In this document: positions 36,813-47,601 of the stretch, piece after piece | Position numbering within the stretch: position 1 is the stretch's first letter | Layout: each line of letters starts with the position of its first letter | DNA from: Tannerellaceae bacterium | Lineage (GTDB): Bacteria; Bacteroidota; Bacteroidia; Bacteroidales; Tannerellaceae | Direction of reading: 5' to 3' | Length of the DNA stretch: 64,000 bases | NCBI GenBank assembly: GCA_021201295.1 | Contig: JAJQFE010000023.1 | Location: 1 to 64,000 of the forward strand | Translations under genes and position numbers: made by a program | Notes under the pieces: generated by a model | What the model was told of the DNA's origin: nothing | What the model saw: the letters and a program-made list of their open reading frames with translations, nothing else | Databases searched by the model: none

Positions 36813-37634
36813 TTATAAAAATCTTTTTTCCAATAATTGCATAAAATCTTTCACACATGGGTTTTCTATGTCCCATTGAAGCTGATTTTTTACATAAGCT
36901 ACAGATTCTTCATAGGAGTGTATCTCATTCAATATGATAATTGTCTGGTTCATCGTTTCTTCATCTCCCTTAAACAACTCTTTCCGGAAATAGAAACGAT
37001 CATTCAGACTAAATGCTTTTTTGAAATCTGCCAGTCCTTTTTTCGCAAGAACTTCATTTAAAGACATTCCAGGTTTATCAGAAATGAAAGGTTTGATTTC
37101 CTGGGAGGATATGATATGGTCTGTGCATGTCTCCTGATTTTTTTCTATGGGCTGAGGTTCTTTCCGGTCAGCGGAAACGGAAGTCTCTTTCTGAGGGTGT
37201 ATTACTATTTCTTCTATCTCTTTGTGTGAGATATCAGAAAAAGTAGTCTCCGCTTTTTCTTCCGGGAAATTTACATTTTCCCCTACTTCTGTCTCCGACT
37301 TATTTACAGTTTCATGCAGAGGTTCCGGTTCGGGAGTATCCTGTTTATTTTCCTGTATTTTGTTTATCGGTTTTTCAGGTAATGGCGGCTGTTCCTGAGG
37401 TTTTGAAACAGGAATGGATTGCAGCAATGCCTGATGTTCTTCCATCTGTTTCCGCAGAACATCGATCTGGTCAGTTTCCAGGGTATGTAATTTCGTTAAG
37501 ATCCGATGAGAGAGATCAAAGGTCTGGCTAAAGAATGATACCTGATAAATTTCTACCTCTTTCCCGTTTTCTACCAGTGCTTCCAGTTTTCTGATATCCT
37601 GTAATAAATCAACAATCTTATCCCGGTTTGTCAT
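36813..37634 (-). CDS. Conserved hypothetical protein with a disordered middle
   Basis: This 273-residue protein has three parts. Residues 1-75 look helical (NRDKIVDLLQDIRKLEALVE), 80-190 are Pro/Glu/Lys-rich low-complexity sequence, and 190-273 form a compact helical domain with MSLNEVLAKKGLADFKKAFS and the following NDRFYFRKELFKGDEETMN. The C-terminal domain is recurrent in Bacteroidales proteins of unknown function, from my recollection. There is no signal peptide. It lies between the helicase gene and rsmI. Function unknown. Confidence 0.75.
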   Translation of the reverse strand: MTNRDKIVDLLQDIRKLEALVENGKEVEIYQVSFFSQTFDLSHRILTKLHTLETDQIDVLRKQMEEHQALLQSIPVSKPQEQPPLPEKPINKIQENKQDTPEPEPLHETVNKSETEVGENVNFPEEKAETTFSDISHKEIEEIVIHPQKETSVSADRKEPQPIEKNQETCTDHIISSQEIKPFISDKPGMSLNEVLAKKGLADFKKAFSLNDRFYFRKELFKGDEETMNQTIIILNEIHSYEESVAYVKNQLQWDIENPCVKDFMQLLEKRFL

Positions 37635-37710
37635 CGTTATTTTCTATGATTATTTCTACAAATATAAATAATTCTTGTTTATAATATCTTTTATAAAGGC
37701 TAATCATGTG

Positions 37711-39129
37711 TTAAACCTCTATAAATGCTTCCGGTAAATTTACCAGGTATAGACGATGGGTAGCTCTGGTAAAAGCCGTGTAAAGCCAGCGATAGAAATC
37801 TTCTCCTAACATCTCTTCTGTGATGTATCCGATATCCAGAAATACATTCATCCACTGTCCGCCTTGTGCTTTATGGCAAGTGACTGAATAGGCATATTTG
37901 ATCTGAACTACATTATAATAAGGGTCCGTTTTCATCTTTTTCATTTTACCCGCTTTCGTTGGTATATCTTCATAATCCTCGAGAATTGTAAAAAACAATT
38001 TATCATTCAATTCTTTAGGTAAAGCCGGAGCCTCAGTTTGCAGTGTATCCAACAGGATCTTTATTTCTATTTCCAGATCATAATCCAGAAAACGGACTAA
38101 CACATCTGCAAATCTGAATCCATACATTTCCATGGTTCTCCGGACCCGCAGAATTTCTATGATTTCACCATTAGCAATGAAATCCATCTCCTTACACTCT
38201 GTCGTCCAGTAATAATTATTTTTAGCGACCATCAGACGGTCTCCGGAGGATAATTCCTCTTCTCTGTATAGGATTCGATTCCGTATGCCATTATTATAAA
38301 TATTTGCTCTTTTATTGGAGCGTGCGATTACCATCGTTTCGTCAATTCCATCCCGGATATAGGCTGCTGCTATTTCTTCTATCAGATCATCTCCCTCTAC
38401 TTTTCTGAAATCATTGAATCCTTTTAATCTAAGTTTCGGAAATATTTCTACCTGCTGGTTTTTCAAAGCATCCCTTAACCGGGTGGCATTAAATAAAATT
38501 CCGGAATCCGTACTTTGACGAACTACCTGGGTTAGTTTTATTTCTTCTACGGACAGATTATATCCTCTTAGTATTTCCGGATTCAGAGCCGGACTTTCAG
38601 TTTGCATGACTGGTGGTAGTTGCGCTTCATCCCCCATCAGGATTAACCGGCAGTTTTCTCCGGAATAGACATACTGGATCAGGTCATCTAGCAGTCGCCC
38701 GCTACCGAACGTAAATGAGTCTAACCCCTGATTAGAGATCATAGAGGCTTCATCCACAATAAAAAGTGTATCTATATATACATTATCCGTAGGAAGAAAT
38801 CCTGTGGGTTCATTGGAATAAACTTTTTGCCTGTAAATCTTTTTATGTATAGTGAAGGCTTTCTGATCGGAATATCCGGAAAATACTTTGACAGCCCGTC
38901 CTGTAGGAGCTAATAATATTGTGTTTTGTTTAAGTTCTTTTAGTGTTTTTACTAAAGCTCCGATTAATGAAGTCTTCCCTGTTCCGGCATATCCTTTTAT
39001 TAAAAGCAGGGAATCTTGTTCCCTTGATAGTAAAAAATCGACTAAAATCTGCAGTCCTAAAAGCTGATCATCTGTTGGTTTATAAGGAAAATTTGCCGAA
39101 ATTTGGTTACTCAAATAACTATTTATCAT
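37711..39129 (-). CDS. RecD-like superfamily 1 DNA helicase
   Basis: This 472-residue ATP-dependent helicase has Walker A in LIKGYAGTGKTSLIGAL near residue 50, Walker B-like FIVDEASM near 125, motif III MGDEAQLPP near 170, then TQVVRQ and the C-terminal SF1 motifs YSVTCHKAQGGQWMNV and WLYTAFTRATHRLYLV. The first part (YKPTDDQLLGLQILVDFL) and the length fit RecD2-type helicases without the long N-terminal domain. It is probably involved in DNA repair or recombination. It is divergent from the membrane protein gene at 39223. Confidence 0.9.
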   Translation of the reverse strand: MINSYLSNQISANFPYKPTDDQLLGLQILVDFLLSREQDSLLLIKGYAGTGKTSLIGALVKTLKELKQNTILLAPTGRAVKVFSGYSDQKAFTIHKKIYRQKVYSNEPTGFLPTDNVYIDTLFIVDEASMISNQGLDSFTFGSGRLLDDLIQYVYSGENCRLILMGDEAQLPPVMQTESPALNPEILRGYNLSVEEIKLTQVVRQSTDSGILFNATRLRDALKNQQVEIFPKLRLKGFNDFRKVEGDDLIEEIAAAYIRDGIDETMVIARSNKRANIYNNGIRNRILYREEELSSGDRLMVAKNNYYWTTECKEMDFIANGEIIEILRVRRTMEMYGFRFADVLVRFLDYDLEIEIKILLDTLQTEAPALPKELNDKLFFTILEDYEDIPTKAGKMKKMKTDPYYNVVQIKYAYSVTCHKAQGGQWMNVFLDIGYITEEMLGEDFYRWLYTAFTRATHRLYLVNLPEAFIEV

Positions 39130-39180
39130 TTTGTTTGCAATAATTTTTGCTATAAAAGTAGTGTATTAAAGATTCTTTTT

Positions 39181-39188
39181 TAAATTTG
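39181..39188 (+). promoter_or_regulatory. Candidate promoter -7 element
   Basis: TAAATTTG matches TAnnTTTG and is 34 bp before the start at 39223. Confidence 0.5.
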
Positions 39189-39222
39189 CCGTACGAAATA
39201 AATTTAAAAAACAATATATACC

Positions 39223-39855
39223 ATGAAAGTTACATTGAAGATTTTATTAATTGTTGCAGTTATCGTGTTAGCTTACATCTGTTGCAGAAGTATTCTGGAT
39301 CCTATTGAGTTCAATGCCGAAAGGGATAAACGTGAACAGGCTATTATTGCCCGTCTGATAGATATCCGGAAAGCACAGATTGAGTATAAAAATATGCACG
39401 GTGAGCATGCGGGGTCTTTTGATGATTTAGCTAAATTCCTGAATGAAGAAAAACTGCCATTCCTTATTAAAGAAGGAGCTCTGTCAGACGAACAGTTAGA
39501 AGCAGGATTAACTGAGCAGGAAGCTGTAAAACAAGGATTGATCAGACGTGATACTTTCTGGGTGACAGCAAAGGATACCTTGTTTGGCAGAGATTTCAAT
39601 GCAGATCAGTTACGTATGGTGCCAATGGCTCCGAATCCTGTGCAGTTTAAGATGGATACTGCTACGCTGACTTCCAGTTCAGGGTATGTGATCAAGGTAT
39701 TTGAAGCAGGGGTTTCTTATGATGATTATTTAGGAGATCTGGATGCACAGCAGGTGTATAACCTGAAAGACAGAGCTGAGAAATTAGACAGATATGCCGG
39801 TTTACGTGTGGGTTCATTGACTGAGATCAATAATAATGCAGGAAACTGGGAATAA
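39223..39855 (+). CDS. Conserved hypothetical single-pass membrane protein
   Basis: This 210-residue protein starts with a hydrophobic segment (ILLIVAVIVLAYICCRSILD, residues 8-27) that should anchor it to the inner membrane with a periplasmic body. The body contains REQAIIARLIDIRKAQIEYK, and the acidic middle includes LSDEQLEAGLTEQEAVKQGL. The N-terminal layout (hydrophobic helix followed by a charged amphipathic helix) recalls pseudopilin-like proteins, but no prepilin cleavage site is evident. It lies 15 bp upstream of the DUF3822 gene. Function unknown. Confidence 0.75.
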   Translation: MKVTLKILLIVAVIVLAYICCRSILDPIEFNAERDKREQAIIARLIDIRKAQIEYKNMHGEHAGSFDDLAKFLNEEKLPFLIKEGALSDEQLEAGLTEQEAVKQGLIRRDTFWVTAKDTLFGRDFNADQLRMVPMAPNPVQFKMDTATLTSSSGYVIKVFEAGVSYDDYLGDLDAQQVYNLKDRAEKLDRYAGLRVGSLTEINNNAGNWE

Positions 39856-39870
39856 AACGAATAGAAGTTT

Positions 39871-40689
39871 ATGACTATCAGTCTTCCTGATAAGTTGACG
39901 ATTGATCAATCGGAAAAATATATATTGTCCATCCGCCTACGGCCGGATGGACTTTCTTTTTCCGCGTATAACCCATTGGTTGCGGACAGTTTTTTATATA
40001 GGGATGTTGTATTTGAAAAGGAACTCCCTTATTTATCTTCTTTACAGGAATGTTTTTTTAATAATGAATTTTTTTCCTGGACTTATAAAAAAACGAATTT
40101 AATTTTTGTAGATGTTCCGTATGTATTGACTCCTATCCCTTTCCTGGAGGAAAAAGACCGGGAACTTTATTTGTCTTTTATTCATTCTATTCAGGGCGGA
40201 CGGACTATAAGTAATCCCTTAGTTAATCAGGATGCCTGTCTCATTTTTGAAACAGATCGTCAACTCTATGAGTTTTGTTCCCGTTCTCTCATTAATCCGG
40301 AACCCTTTCATGCTTTGACTCCTTTGATTACTTTATGTGAGAAAGTAAAAAAAGGAAAGAGCATGTATGTATTTCTCCGGAAAGAGACTATGGATATGGT
40401 TTGTTTTGAATCCGGAAAACTCTCTTATCTTAACACCTTTTCTTATAAACATTTGAATGATGTTTTATATTATGTATTATATAACTGGCAACAGACTCAT
40501 ATGGATCAATTAACAGATCCTATTTATATTGCGGGTGAGTCAGTCATTCAACAGGAGAGTATGAAGGCTTTTTCAACTTATCTGCATCAGGTACATCCGG
40601 TTGACATTCCTTCAGAAGCGTATTTACAGGGAGGTGAAATAGTACAGGCTCCTATGGATTTAATAGCGTTATCAATATGCGGATTATAG
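39871..40689 (+). CDS. DUF3822 family protein
   Basis: This 272-residue protein is cytosolic. Segments IDQSEKYILSIRLRPDGLSF, FVDVPYVLTPIPFLEE and YNWQQTHMDQLTDPIYIAGE fit the DUF3822 family of Bacteroidota, which may have an actin-like ATPase fold. Catalytic features are not obvious. It overlaps rsmD by 13 bp. The pair DUF3822-rsmD is common in this phylum, hinting at a link to ribosome or cell-envelope upkeep (inference). Confidence 0.85.
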   Translation: MTISLPDKLTIDQSEKYILSIRLRPDGLSFSAYNPLVADSFLYRDVVFEKELPYLSSLQECFFNNEFFSWTYKKTNLIFVDVPYVLTPIPFLEEKDRELYLSFIHSIQGGRTISNPLVNQDACLIFETDRQLYEFCSRSLINPEPFHALTPLITLCEKVKKGKSMYVFLRKETMDMVCFESGKLSYLNTFSYKHLNDVLYYVLYNWQQTHMDQLTDPIYIAGESVIQQESMKAFSTYLHQVHPVDIPSEAYLQGGEIVQAPMDLIALSICGL

Positions 40690-41234
40690 GTGGAAAATAT
40701 GGCCGGAGAAGATTTAGTGTCCCTTCTTCGTTTAGTGCCCGGCCCACAACAGATTTTGCTAAAGAAAATCTGTTTAATGTGATTAATAACATAGTTGATC
40801 TGGAGGGTATGGATGCGTTAGATCTGTTTTCCGGAACCGGTAGTATTGCCTTCGAACTCCTGTCAAGGGGTTGCCGGTGTGTCACTGCTGTGGAAAAAAA
40901 TAATGCACATGCCAACTTCATTATGAAAGTGGTAAAAGAACTACAAACGGAGGATCTAAAATTAATCCGGGGAGATGTTTTTCGCTATCTGAATGCTCTG
41001 TCACCGCAAAGTTTTGATTTTATTTTTGCAGATCCTCCTTATGCTTTGAAAGAATTAGCTGAGGTACCTTCTCTTATTTTTGAAAAAGATCTGTTGCGTG
41101 CAGGCGGTTTATTTGTAATGGAGCATCCGAAAGAATATGATTTCTCTTCTTTGCCTTATTTTTTACAACGCCGGGTGTATGGCTCTGTCAATTTTAGCCT
41201 TTTTATTAAAGAAGAGGTGAAAATAGACGCATAA
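40677..41234 (+). CDS. rsmD: 16S rRNA (guanine-966-N2)-methyltransferase
   Basis: This 185-residue methyltransferase modifies G966 in the 30S head. It starts MRIIGGKYGRRRF, has the SAM motif DALDLFSGTGSIAFELLSRG near residues 47-66, and the catalytic DPPY in FDFIFADPPYAL near residue 120. The N-terminus overlaps DUF3822 by 13 bp, and the C-terminus overlaps the convergent cardiolipin synthase gene by 29 bp. Confidence 0.95.
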   Translation: MRIIGGKYGRRRFSVPSSFSARPTTDFAKENLFNVINNIVDLEGMDALDLFSGTGSIAFELLSRGCRCVTAVEKNNAHANFIMKVVKELQTEDLKLIRGDVFRYLNALSPQSFDFIFADPPYALKELAEVPSLIFEKDLLRAGGLFVMEHPKEYDFSSLPYFLQRRVYGSVNFSLFIKEEVKIDA

Positions 41235-42678
41235 AAGATTCTAACATGCGTTGTTTAAGCGGTCTTTTTAACCATCTGCCGGGAACCACTTTTTCACAGT
41301 AGTGCATATCGTGTAAAAATATCTTTTTCATTTCTCGGGCAAATTGTTCCTGATAGACAAAAGCATTTATTTCAAAGTTGTGTTCAAAGCTTCTGAAATC
41401 CATATTCGCGGATCCAATACAGGCCAACATATCATCTGTGACTAACATTTTTGCATGTAGAAATCCCGGATTATAAAAATATACTTTCACACCGGCTTTG
41501 ATCATATCATCGATAAAAGAATGGGAGGCCATTTGAACCATTCGGGTGTCTGAATATTTAGGTAACATTAAACGGACATCGATCCCTCCTAATGCTACTG
41601 TCTGTAATGCCTGATTTAATCCTTCGGTAGGGAGGAAATAAGGGGTTTGGATATAAAGATAATTTTTTGCATTTGCGATAGTATAAATCGTAGCCTGTAA
41701 AAAAGTACGCCATTGTCCTGTCGGTCCTGTAGTGATGATCTGCATTCTATTATCGCTAAACACAGGGACTTGTGGATAATATATTTTATTGTACATCAGC
41801 TGCCGGGTAATTACATACCAATCAATCAGAAAAGCAGATTGAAGTCCATATACTCCCTGCCCTTTTATTTTAAAGTGGGTGTCACGCCAGATTCCCCAGG
41901 AGGTACCTTTACTATAACGGTCTGCAATGTTCATTCCTCCCATAAATCCGGTTTTACCATCAATCACTACTATTTTTCTATGGTTACGATAGTTGACTTT
42001 GCTACTAAAAATGGGAAATGCCACCCGTAAGAATGGATGGATTTCTATACCTGCTGTTTTCATCTCTTTGAAAAAGCTTTTTTTTACATTCCAGCACCCC
42101 ACATCATCGTATAAAACCCGGACTTCAATCCCTTGTCGGGCTTTTTGGATCAATACATCTTTTATAGTACAGCCAATCTTGTCATCATTAAATATATAAT
42201 ATTGTAAATGAATATGGTGTTCTGCTTTCTCTATTTCTTCTACAAGTGCCTTGAATTTTTCCTTCCCATGAGTGTAAACCGTGAGTTCACTTCCATATAA
42301 AAGTGAAAACTGATTACTGCTGCCCAACAGGGTGGCAAGCACTTTATACTGTTCAGGAACCGGATGGCTGTCTTTCTGGTGATGCCTGCCATGGGGGCAT
42401 TTCATAATCCGTTTGTAGGTACGGCGGGAAATGATGTGTTGTTTCTGGTTGTCCTGGCCGAAAAAGAAATAAAACAGGAGGCCGATACCAGGAAGTAATA
42501 GTAATACAATGACCCAGGGGATGGTTTTTAATGGATTCCGGTTTTCCATAATGATAACCAATATCAACCCCAGTATAGTAATAAAATAGAGTACAAAAAT
42601 AATTGTACCTACTATGGTCTGTATTTGTATAACACTTAACACGTATTTAGATCGCTCTTTACTATATATTATAACCAT
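41206..42678 (-). CDS. cls: Cardiolipin synthase (phospholipase D superfamily)
   Basis: This 490-residue membrane enzyme joins two phosphatidylglycerols into cardiolipin. Two membrane segments near the N-terminus (TIIFVLYFITILGLILVIIM and IPWVIVLLLLPGIGLLFYFF) are followed by the two HKD motifs: NYRNHRKIVVIDGKTGFMGG and FLHAKMLVTDDMLACIGSAN. The ATG at 42678 (MVIIYSKERSK) is preferred to an in-frame TTG at 42711; the exact start is uncertain. The 3' end overlaps rsmD by 29 bp. Confidence 0.93.
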   Translation of the reverse strand: MVIIYSKERSKYVLSVIQIQTIVGTIIFVLYFITILGLILVIIMENRNPLKTIPWVIVLLLLPGIGLLFYFFFGQDNQKQHIISRRTYKRIMKCPHGRHHQKDSHPVPEQYKVLATLLGSSNQFSLLYGSELTVYTHGKEKFKALVEEIEKAEHHIHLQYYIFNDDKIGCTIKDVLIQKARQGIEVRVLYDDVGCWNVKKSFFKEMKTAGIEIHPFLRVAFPIFSSKVNYRNHRKIVVIDGKTGFMGGMNIADRYSKGTSWGIWRDTHFKIKGQGVYGLQSAFLIDWYVITRQLMYNKIYYPQVPVFSDNRMQIITTGPTGQWRTFLQATIYTIANAKNYLYIQTPYFLPTEGLNQALQTVALGGIDVRLMLPKYSDTRMVQMASHSFIDDMIKAGVKVYFYNPGFLHAKMLVTDDMLACIGSANMDFRSFEHNFEINAFVYQEQFAREMKKIFLHDMHYCEKVVPGRWLKRPLKQRMLESFMRLFSPLL

Positions 42679-42792
42679 GCTAAAGGTAAGAAAGGCTTTT
42701 GTAAAATACAAATTCCTTGAGATTCCTTACAGGAGGGCAGTCTGGAGAAGAAGATAATAGAGGATATCGGAAAATATCTCAACTGAAAAAAT

Positions 42793-42800
42793 TACCTTTG
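42793..42800 (+). promoter_or_regulatory. Candidate promoter -7 element for hisS
   Basis: TACCTTTG is 25 bp before the start at 42826, a close match to TAnnTTTG. A -33 TTTG partner is not clear. Confidence 0.55.
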
Positions 42801-42825
42801 CAGCCGTAAAATAAAATGTGAGGTC

Positions 42826-44193
42826 ATGCAAAAACCGTCTATCCCTAAAGGAACAAGAGATTTCCCGCCAGTAGAAATGGCAAAGCGTAACTATATATTC
42901 AACACGATTCGTGAAGTCTATCATCTGTATGGGTTTCAGCAGATAGAAACTCCAGCTATGGAAAACCTGTCTACCCTTATGGGAAAATATGGTGAAGAGG
43001 GGGATAAACTGTTGTTTAAAATACTGAATTCCGGAGACTGTCTTGCCGGAATTTCCGATGAAGAATTACTGGAACGTAATCCGGCAAAGTTTGCTCCTAA
43101 AGTTTGTGAAAAAGGTTTACGGTATGATCTGACTGTTCCCTTTGCACGGTATGTAGTGCAACATCGGAATGAAATCAATTTTCCTTTTAAACGGTATCAG
43201 ATACAACTGGTGTGGCGTGCCGACCGTCCTCAAAAAGGTCGTTACCGTGAGTTTTATCAATGTGACGGAGATGTGGTCGGTTCTGATTCCCTGATCAATG
43301 AAGTTGAATTAATTCAGATCATGGATGAAGTATTTCATCGTCTGGGTATCCGGGTAAGTATCAGGATGAATAATCGTAAAATTTTATCTGGTATTGCGGA
43401 AATTATAGGAGAAGCTGAAAGAATAGTAGATATTACCATTGCCATAGATAAACTGGATAAAATAGGGCTAGAAAAGGTCAATGAGGAACTTCGCAGCAAA
43501 GGTCTTTCTGAAAAAGCTATTGAACAATTACAACCGATTATTCTCCTGAGTGGAACCAATGCGGAAAAAGTGGAAAAACTTCATACTGTTTTAGCCGGGT
43601 CAGCGATCGGTCTGAAAGGTGTAGAAGAATTAAGTTTTATTCTGGACCGTTTGCCATATATTTCTTTAAGAGCAGACCTAGAACTGGATCTCACATTAGC
43701 CCGTGGATTAAATTATTATACCGGTGCTATTTTTGAAGTAAAAGCATTGGATGTACAGATTGGCAGTATCACAGGAGGAGGGCGCTACGATAATCTGACC
43801 GGTGTATTTGGTATGGAAGGAGTTTCCGGAGTAGGGATTTCATTTGGAGCAGACCGTATTTATGATGTCCTGAATCAATTGGACCTGTATCCTACAGATG
43901 CGTTATTGACTACTCAGGTTTTATTCGTGAATTTCGGCGAGAAAGAGGAAAGCTGGCTATTACCGCATATTGCTCGTTTAAGAGCCAACGGCATTCGTAC
44001 GGAGTTATATCCGGAAGCTGTAAAAATGAAAAAACAAATGAGTTATGCAGATGCTAAAAAAATTCCGTATGTGGCTATCGCAGGAGAAAATGAGATCGCT
44101 CAAAACAAAATAAATCTTAAAAACATGATCACTGGTGAGCAAATACTTGTTACTATAGAAGATCTGTTATCCGGAAAATATTTCTCTTGTTAA
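42826..44193 (+). CDS. hisS: Histidyl-tRNA synthetase
   Basis: This 455-residue class II synthetase charges tRNA-His. It begins [20 protein letters not shown] and includes motif 1 near [17 protein letters not shown] and motif 2 [15 protein letters not shown]. Later come [15 protein letters not shown], motif 3 in [13 protein letters not shown], and the C-terminal anticodon-binding domain with a segment ending VAIAGENEI. The length is normal. It is monocistronic between the divergent cls gene and the 310-bp gap before groES. Confidence 0.97.
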   Translation: MQKPSIPKGTRDFPPVEMAKRNYIFNTIREVYHLYGFQQIETPAMENLSTLMGKYGEEGDKLLFKILNSGDCLAGISDEELLERNPAKFAPKVCEKGLRYDLTVPFARYVVQHRNEINFPFKRYQIQLVWRADRPQKGRYREFYQCDGDVVGSDSLINEVELIQIMDEVFHRLGIRVSIRMNNRKILSGIAEIIGEAERIVDITIAIDKLDKIGLEKVNEELRSKGLSEKAIEQLQPIILLSGTNAEKVEKLHTVLAGSAIGLKGVEELSFILDRLPYISLRADLELDLTLARGLNYYTGAIFEVKALDVQIGSITGGGRYDNLTGVFGMEGVSGVGISFGADRIYDVLNQLDLYPTDALLTTQVLFVNFGEKEESWLLPHIARLRANGIRTELYPEAVKMKKQMSYADAKKIPYVAIAGENEIAQNKINLKNMITGEQILVTIEDLLSGKYFSC

Positions 44194-44503
44194 AATCCAT
44201 ATTTTAATAGATTAGGTAAAAAGTTACCCATTAGACTTTATAACTAATTTAAAACTTCTCTTTTGTCAGGGAATATTTAAATTTCTATAGGATTGAATAT
44301 ATATTTTCAGGAAAAAATTGTCATAGAAAATTATTTTTCCTGTCATTCTTTCCGTCATCTTGTCAGCCATAAGTAAAAAATAAAATACCTTTTTTACAAA
44401 ATGGCAGTTCAGTGGATGAAAATATTTTTGGCACAATATTCGTATACAGTTAGTCGAAAATAAATTTAATATTAATATTATTAACAATTAAAATACCAAT
44501 AAG
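44194..44503. other. 310-bp regulatory gap between hisS and groES
   Basis: No gene is visible in this AT-rich gap. A CIRCE-type inverted repeat (TTAGCACTC-N9-GAGTGCTAA) was looked for and not seen. The most distinctive string is TTGGCAC-AATAT-TCGTA at 44428-44444, which resembles a -24/-12 type promoter. No hairpin terminator for hisS stands out. Confidence 0.55.
44428..44444 (+). promoter_or_regulatory. Candidate -24/-12-like element upstream of groES-groEL
   Basis: TTGGCAC, five bases, then TCGTA resembles the sigma-54 layout TGGCAC-N5-TTGCA, although the second half is a poor match. It is 60 bp before the groES start. It may instead belong to a housekeeping-type heat-shock promoter. Confidence 0.35.
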
Positions 44504-44773
44504 ATGAACATTAAACCATTAGGAGACAGAGTGCTTGTTAAGCCAGCTGCAGCTGAAGAGAAAACCGTAGGTGGAATTATCATTCCGGATTCTGCAAAAG
44601 AAAAACCTTTGAAAGGTGAAGTCGTAGCCGTTGGTAATGGGACAAAAGACGAAGAAATGATCGTTAAAGCTGGAGATAATGTGTTGTACGGTAAATATGC
44701 CGGAACTGAAATCGAATTGGATGGTGAACAATATTTGATCATGCGTCAATCTGATATTTTAGCAATTATCTGA
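44504..44773 (+). CDS. groES: Co-chaperonin GroES
   Basis: This 89-residue protein forms the heptameric lid of the GroEL folding chamber. It starts [20 protein letters not shown], has the mobile loop [16 protein letters not shown] and the core strand [20 protein letters not shown], and ends [12 protein letters not shown]. The sequence is slightly shorter than many homologues. It is 37 bp upstream of groEL in the usual order. Confidence 0.98.
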   Translation: MNIKPLGDRVLVKPAAAEEKTVGGIIIPDSAKEKPLKGEVVAVGNGTKDEEMIVKAGDNVLYGKYAGTEIELDGEQYLIMRQSDILAII

Positions 44774-44807
44774 TACTAATCTATAAAAAGTATAAAAAAC
44801 AAAATAA

Positions 44808-46451
<1,644 letters not shown>

Positions 46452-46476
46452 TCCATATCTGAAAAATATATATAAA

Positions 46477-46514
46477 AACAGCTGTTATTCTCATCGGATA
46501 ACAGCTGTTTTTTT
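46477..46514 (+). terminator. Rho-independent terminator after groEL
   Basis: AACAGCTGTTAT (46477-46488) pairs with ATAACAGCTGTT (46498-46509), a 12-bp perfect stem, followed by a run of T. Confidence 0.92.
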
Positions 46515-46524
46515 ATTAAAACCA

Positions 46525-46555
46525 TTTTGTAGAAATAATAAAAAGACTATCTTTG
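46525..46555 (+). promoter_or_regulatory. Promoter for tRNA-Leu
   Basis: TTTTG at 46525-46529 and TATCTTTG at 46548-46555, 18 bp apart, form a good -33/-7 Bacteroidota promoter about 30 bp upstream of the tRNA. Confidence 0.65.
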
Positions 46556-46585
46556 TACCGCTAAAGTTAATTGACAGATTGAAAG

Positions 46586-46669
46586 GCCCAGGTGGCGGAA
46601 TTGGTAGACGCGCTCGTTTCAGGTGCGAGTGTCTTTGCGGACGTGCAGGTTCGAGTCCTGTTCTGGGCA
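46586..46669 (+). tRNA. tRNA-Leu (CAG anticodon)
   Basis: The class II tRNA has acceptor GCCCAGG pairing with TCTGGGC and an anticodon arm CTCGT-TTCAGGT-GCGAG giving CAG (codon CUG). A long variable arm (TGTCTTTGCGGACG) and T arm TGCAGG-TTCGAGT-CCTG follow. Discriminator A; CCA is not encoded. Confidence 0.96.
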
Positions 46670-46698
46670 CATTTCTCTTTTTAATATAAAATAGTTGG

Positions 46699-46728
46699 AC
46701 CTATCCTTGTAAAGGATAGGTTTTTATT
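46699..46728 (+). terminator. Terminator after tRNA-Leu
   Basis: ACCTATCCTT and AAGGATAGGT form a 10-bp stem with a tight loop, followed by TTTTATTTT. Confidence 0.85.
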
Positions 46729-46743
46729 TTCTTCCTCTATGTA

Positions 46744-47562
46744 TCAAATAAACAGGAAAAGACTGGTGGCCATTACTATCATTCCTGCCATCAGACCAAT
46801 AATTGATAGATGATGTTCTCCGTATTTCTGAGCACTTGGCAGTAACTCATCTATGGATATAAAAACCATAATACCGGAAATAGCAGCCAGAATAAATCCA
46901 TTAATAGAAGGAGTCCAGAAAGGCATCAGGATCAGAAAGCCAAATAAGGCACCTACCGGTTCAGCCATTCCGGAAAGAAAAGAGAGCCAGAATGCCTTCT
47001 TTTTATTTCCTGTCGCCTGATAAATAGGGACTGAAACGACAATCCCTTCCGGAATATTATGGATAGCTATGGCAAAAGTAATGAGAATGGCAATTTCCAG
47101 ATTGTTTAATGCAGATGTAAAGGTAGCAATCCCTTCCGGAAAATTATGGATACCAATAGATAAAGCTACTAAAAGACCTGTCTTTTTTAATCCGGCCTAT
47201 TTTTTATCTAATTCTTCTATGTTCTGGATCTCATGGGGATTTTCATCTTCAGGAATTAAAAAGTCTATGATATTAATCACTCCCATACCACCGAAAAAAG
47301 CCAGTAGCATATACAGAGTGCCTATTCTCTCTCCGAAATGACCGGTCAGGCTCTCTTTGGCCTCCGGCATCATCTCCATAAATGACACATAAATCATTAC
47401 TCCTGCAGAAAAACCTAAGGCAGTGGATAAAAATTTTGTATTGGTTCGTTTGGTAAAAAATGCCAGTACACTACCGATTCCTGTGGATAAACCAGCGATC
47501 ATGGTTAACCAAATGCTATTAATATAGTCTAAACTTCCATCTATAGCTGTTTTTAGAAACAA
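46744..47562 (-). pseudogene. ZIP-family metal (zinc) transporter interrupted by an in-frame TAG
   Basis: The full frame, 272 codons, encodes a ZupT-like transporter with about eight membrane segments. The first part is MIAGLSTGIGSVLAFFT and ALGFSAGVMIYVSFMEMMPE. The TAG at 47197-47199 follows EELDKK, in the cytoplasmic loop. Translation in the same frame then resumes [36 protein letters not shown] (metal-site HNxPEG motifs) and [20 protein letters not shown]. There is no frameshift. A TTG start is at 47562 and no ATG is present nearby. The gene is probably inactive unless TAG is read through. Divergent from the ECF sigma gene. Confidence 0.85.
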
Positions 47563-47601
47563 AAGTAAGAAGTTTTTTATATATTTACTGCCAAATTACT
47601 A

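Noticed and set aside
44194-44503. CIRCE operator upstream of groES
   Set aside because: The expected inverted repeat was searched for by eye and not found.
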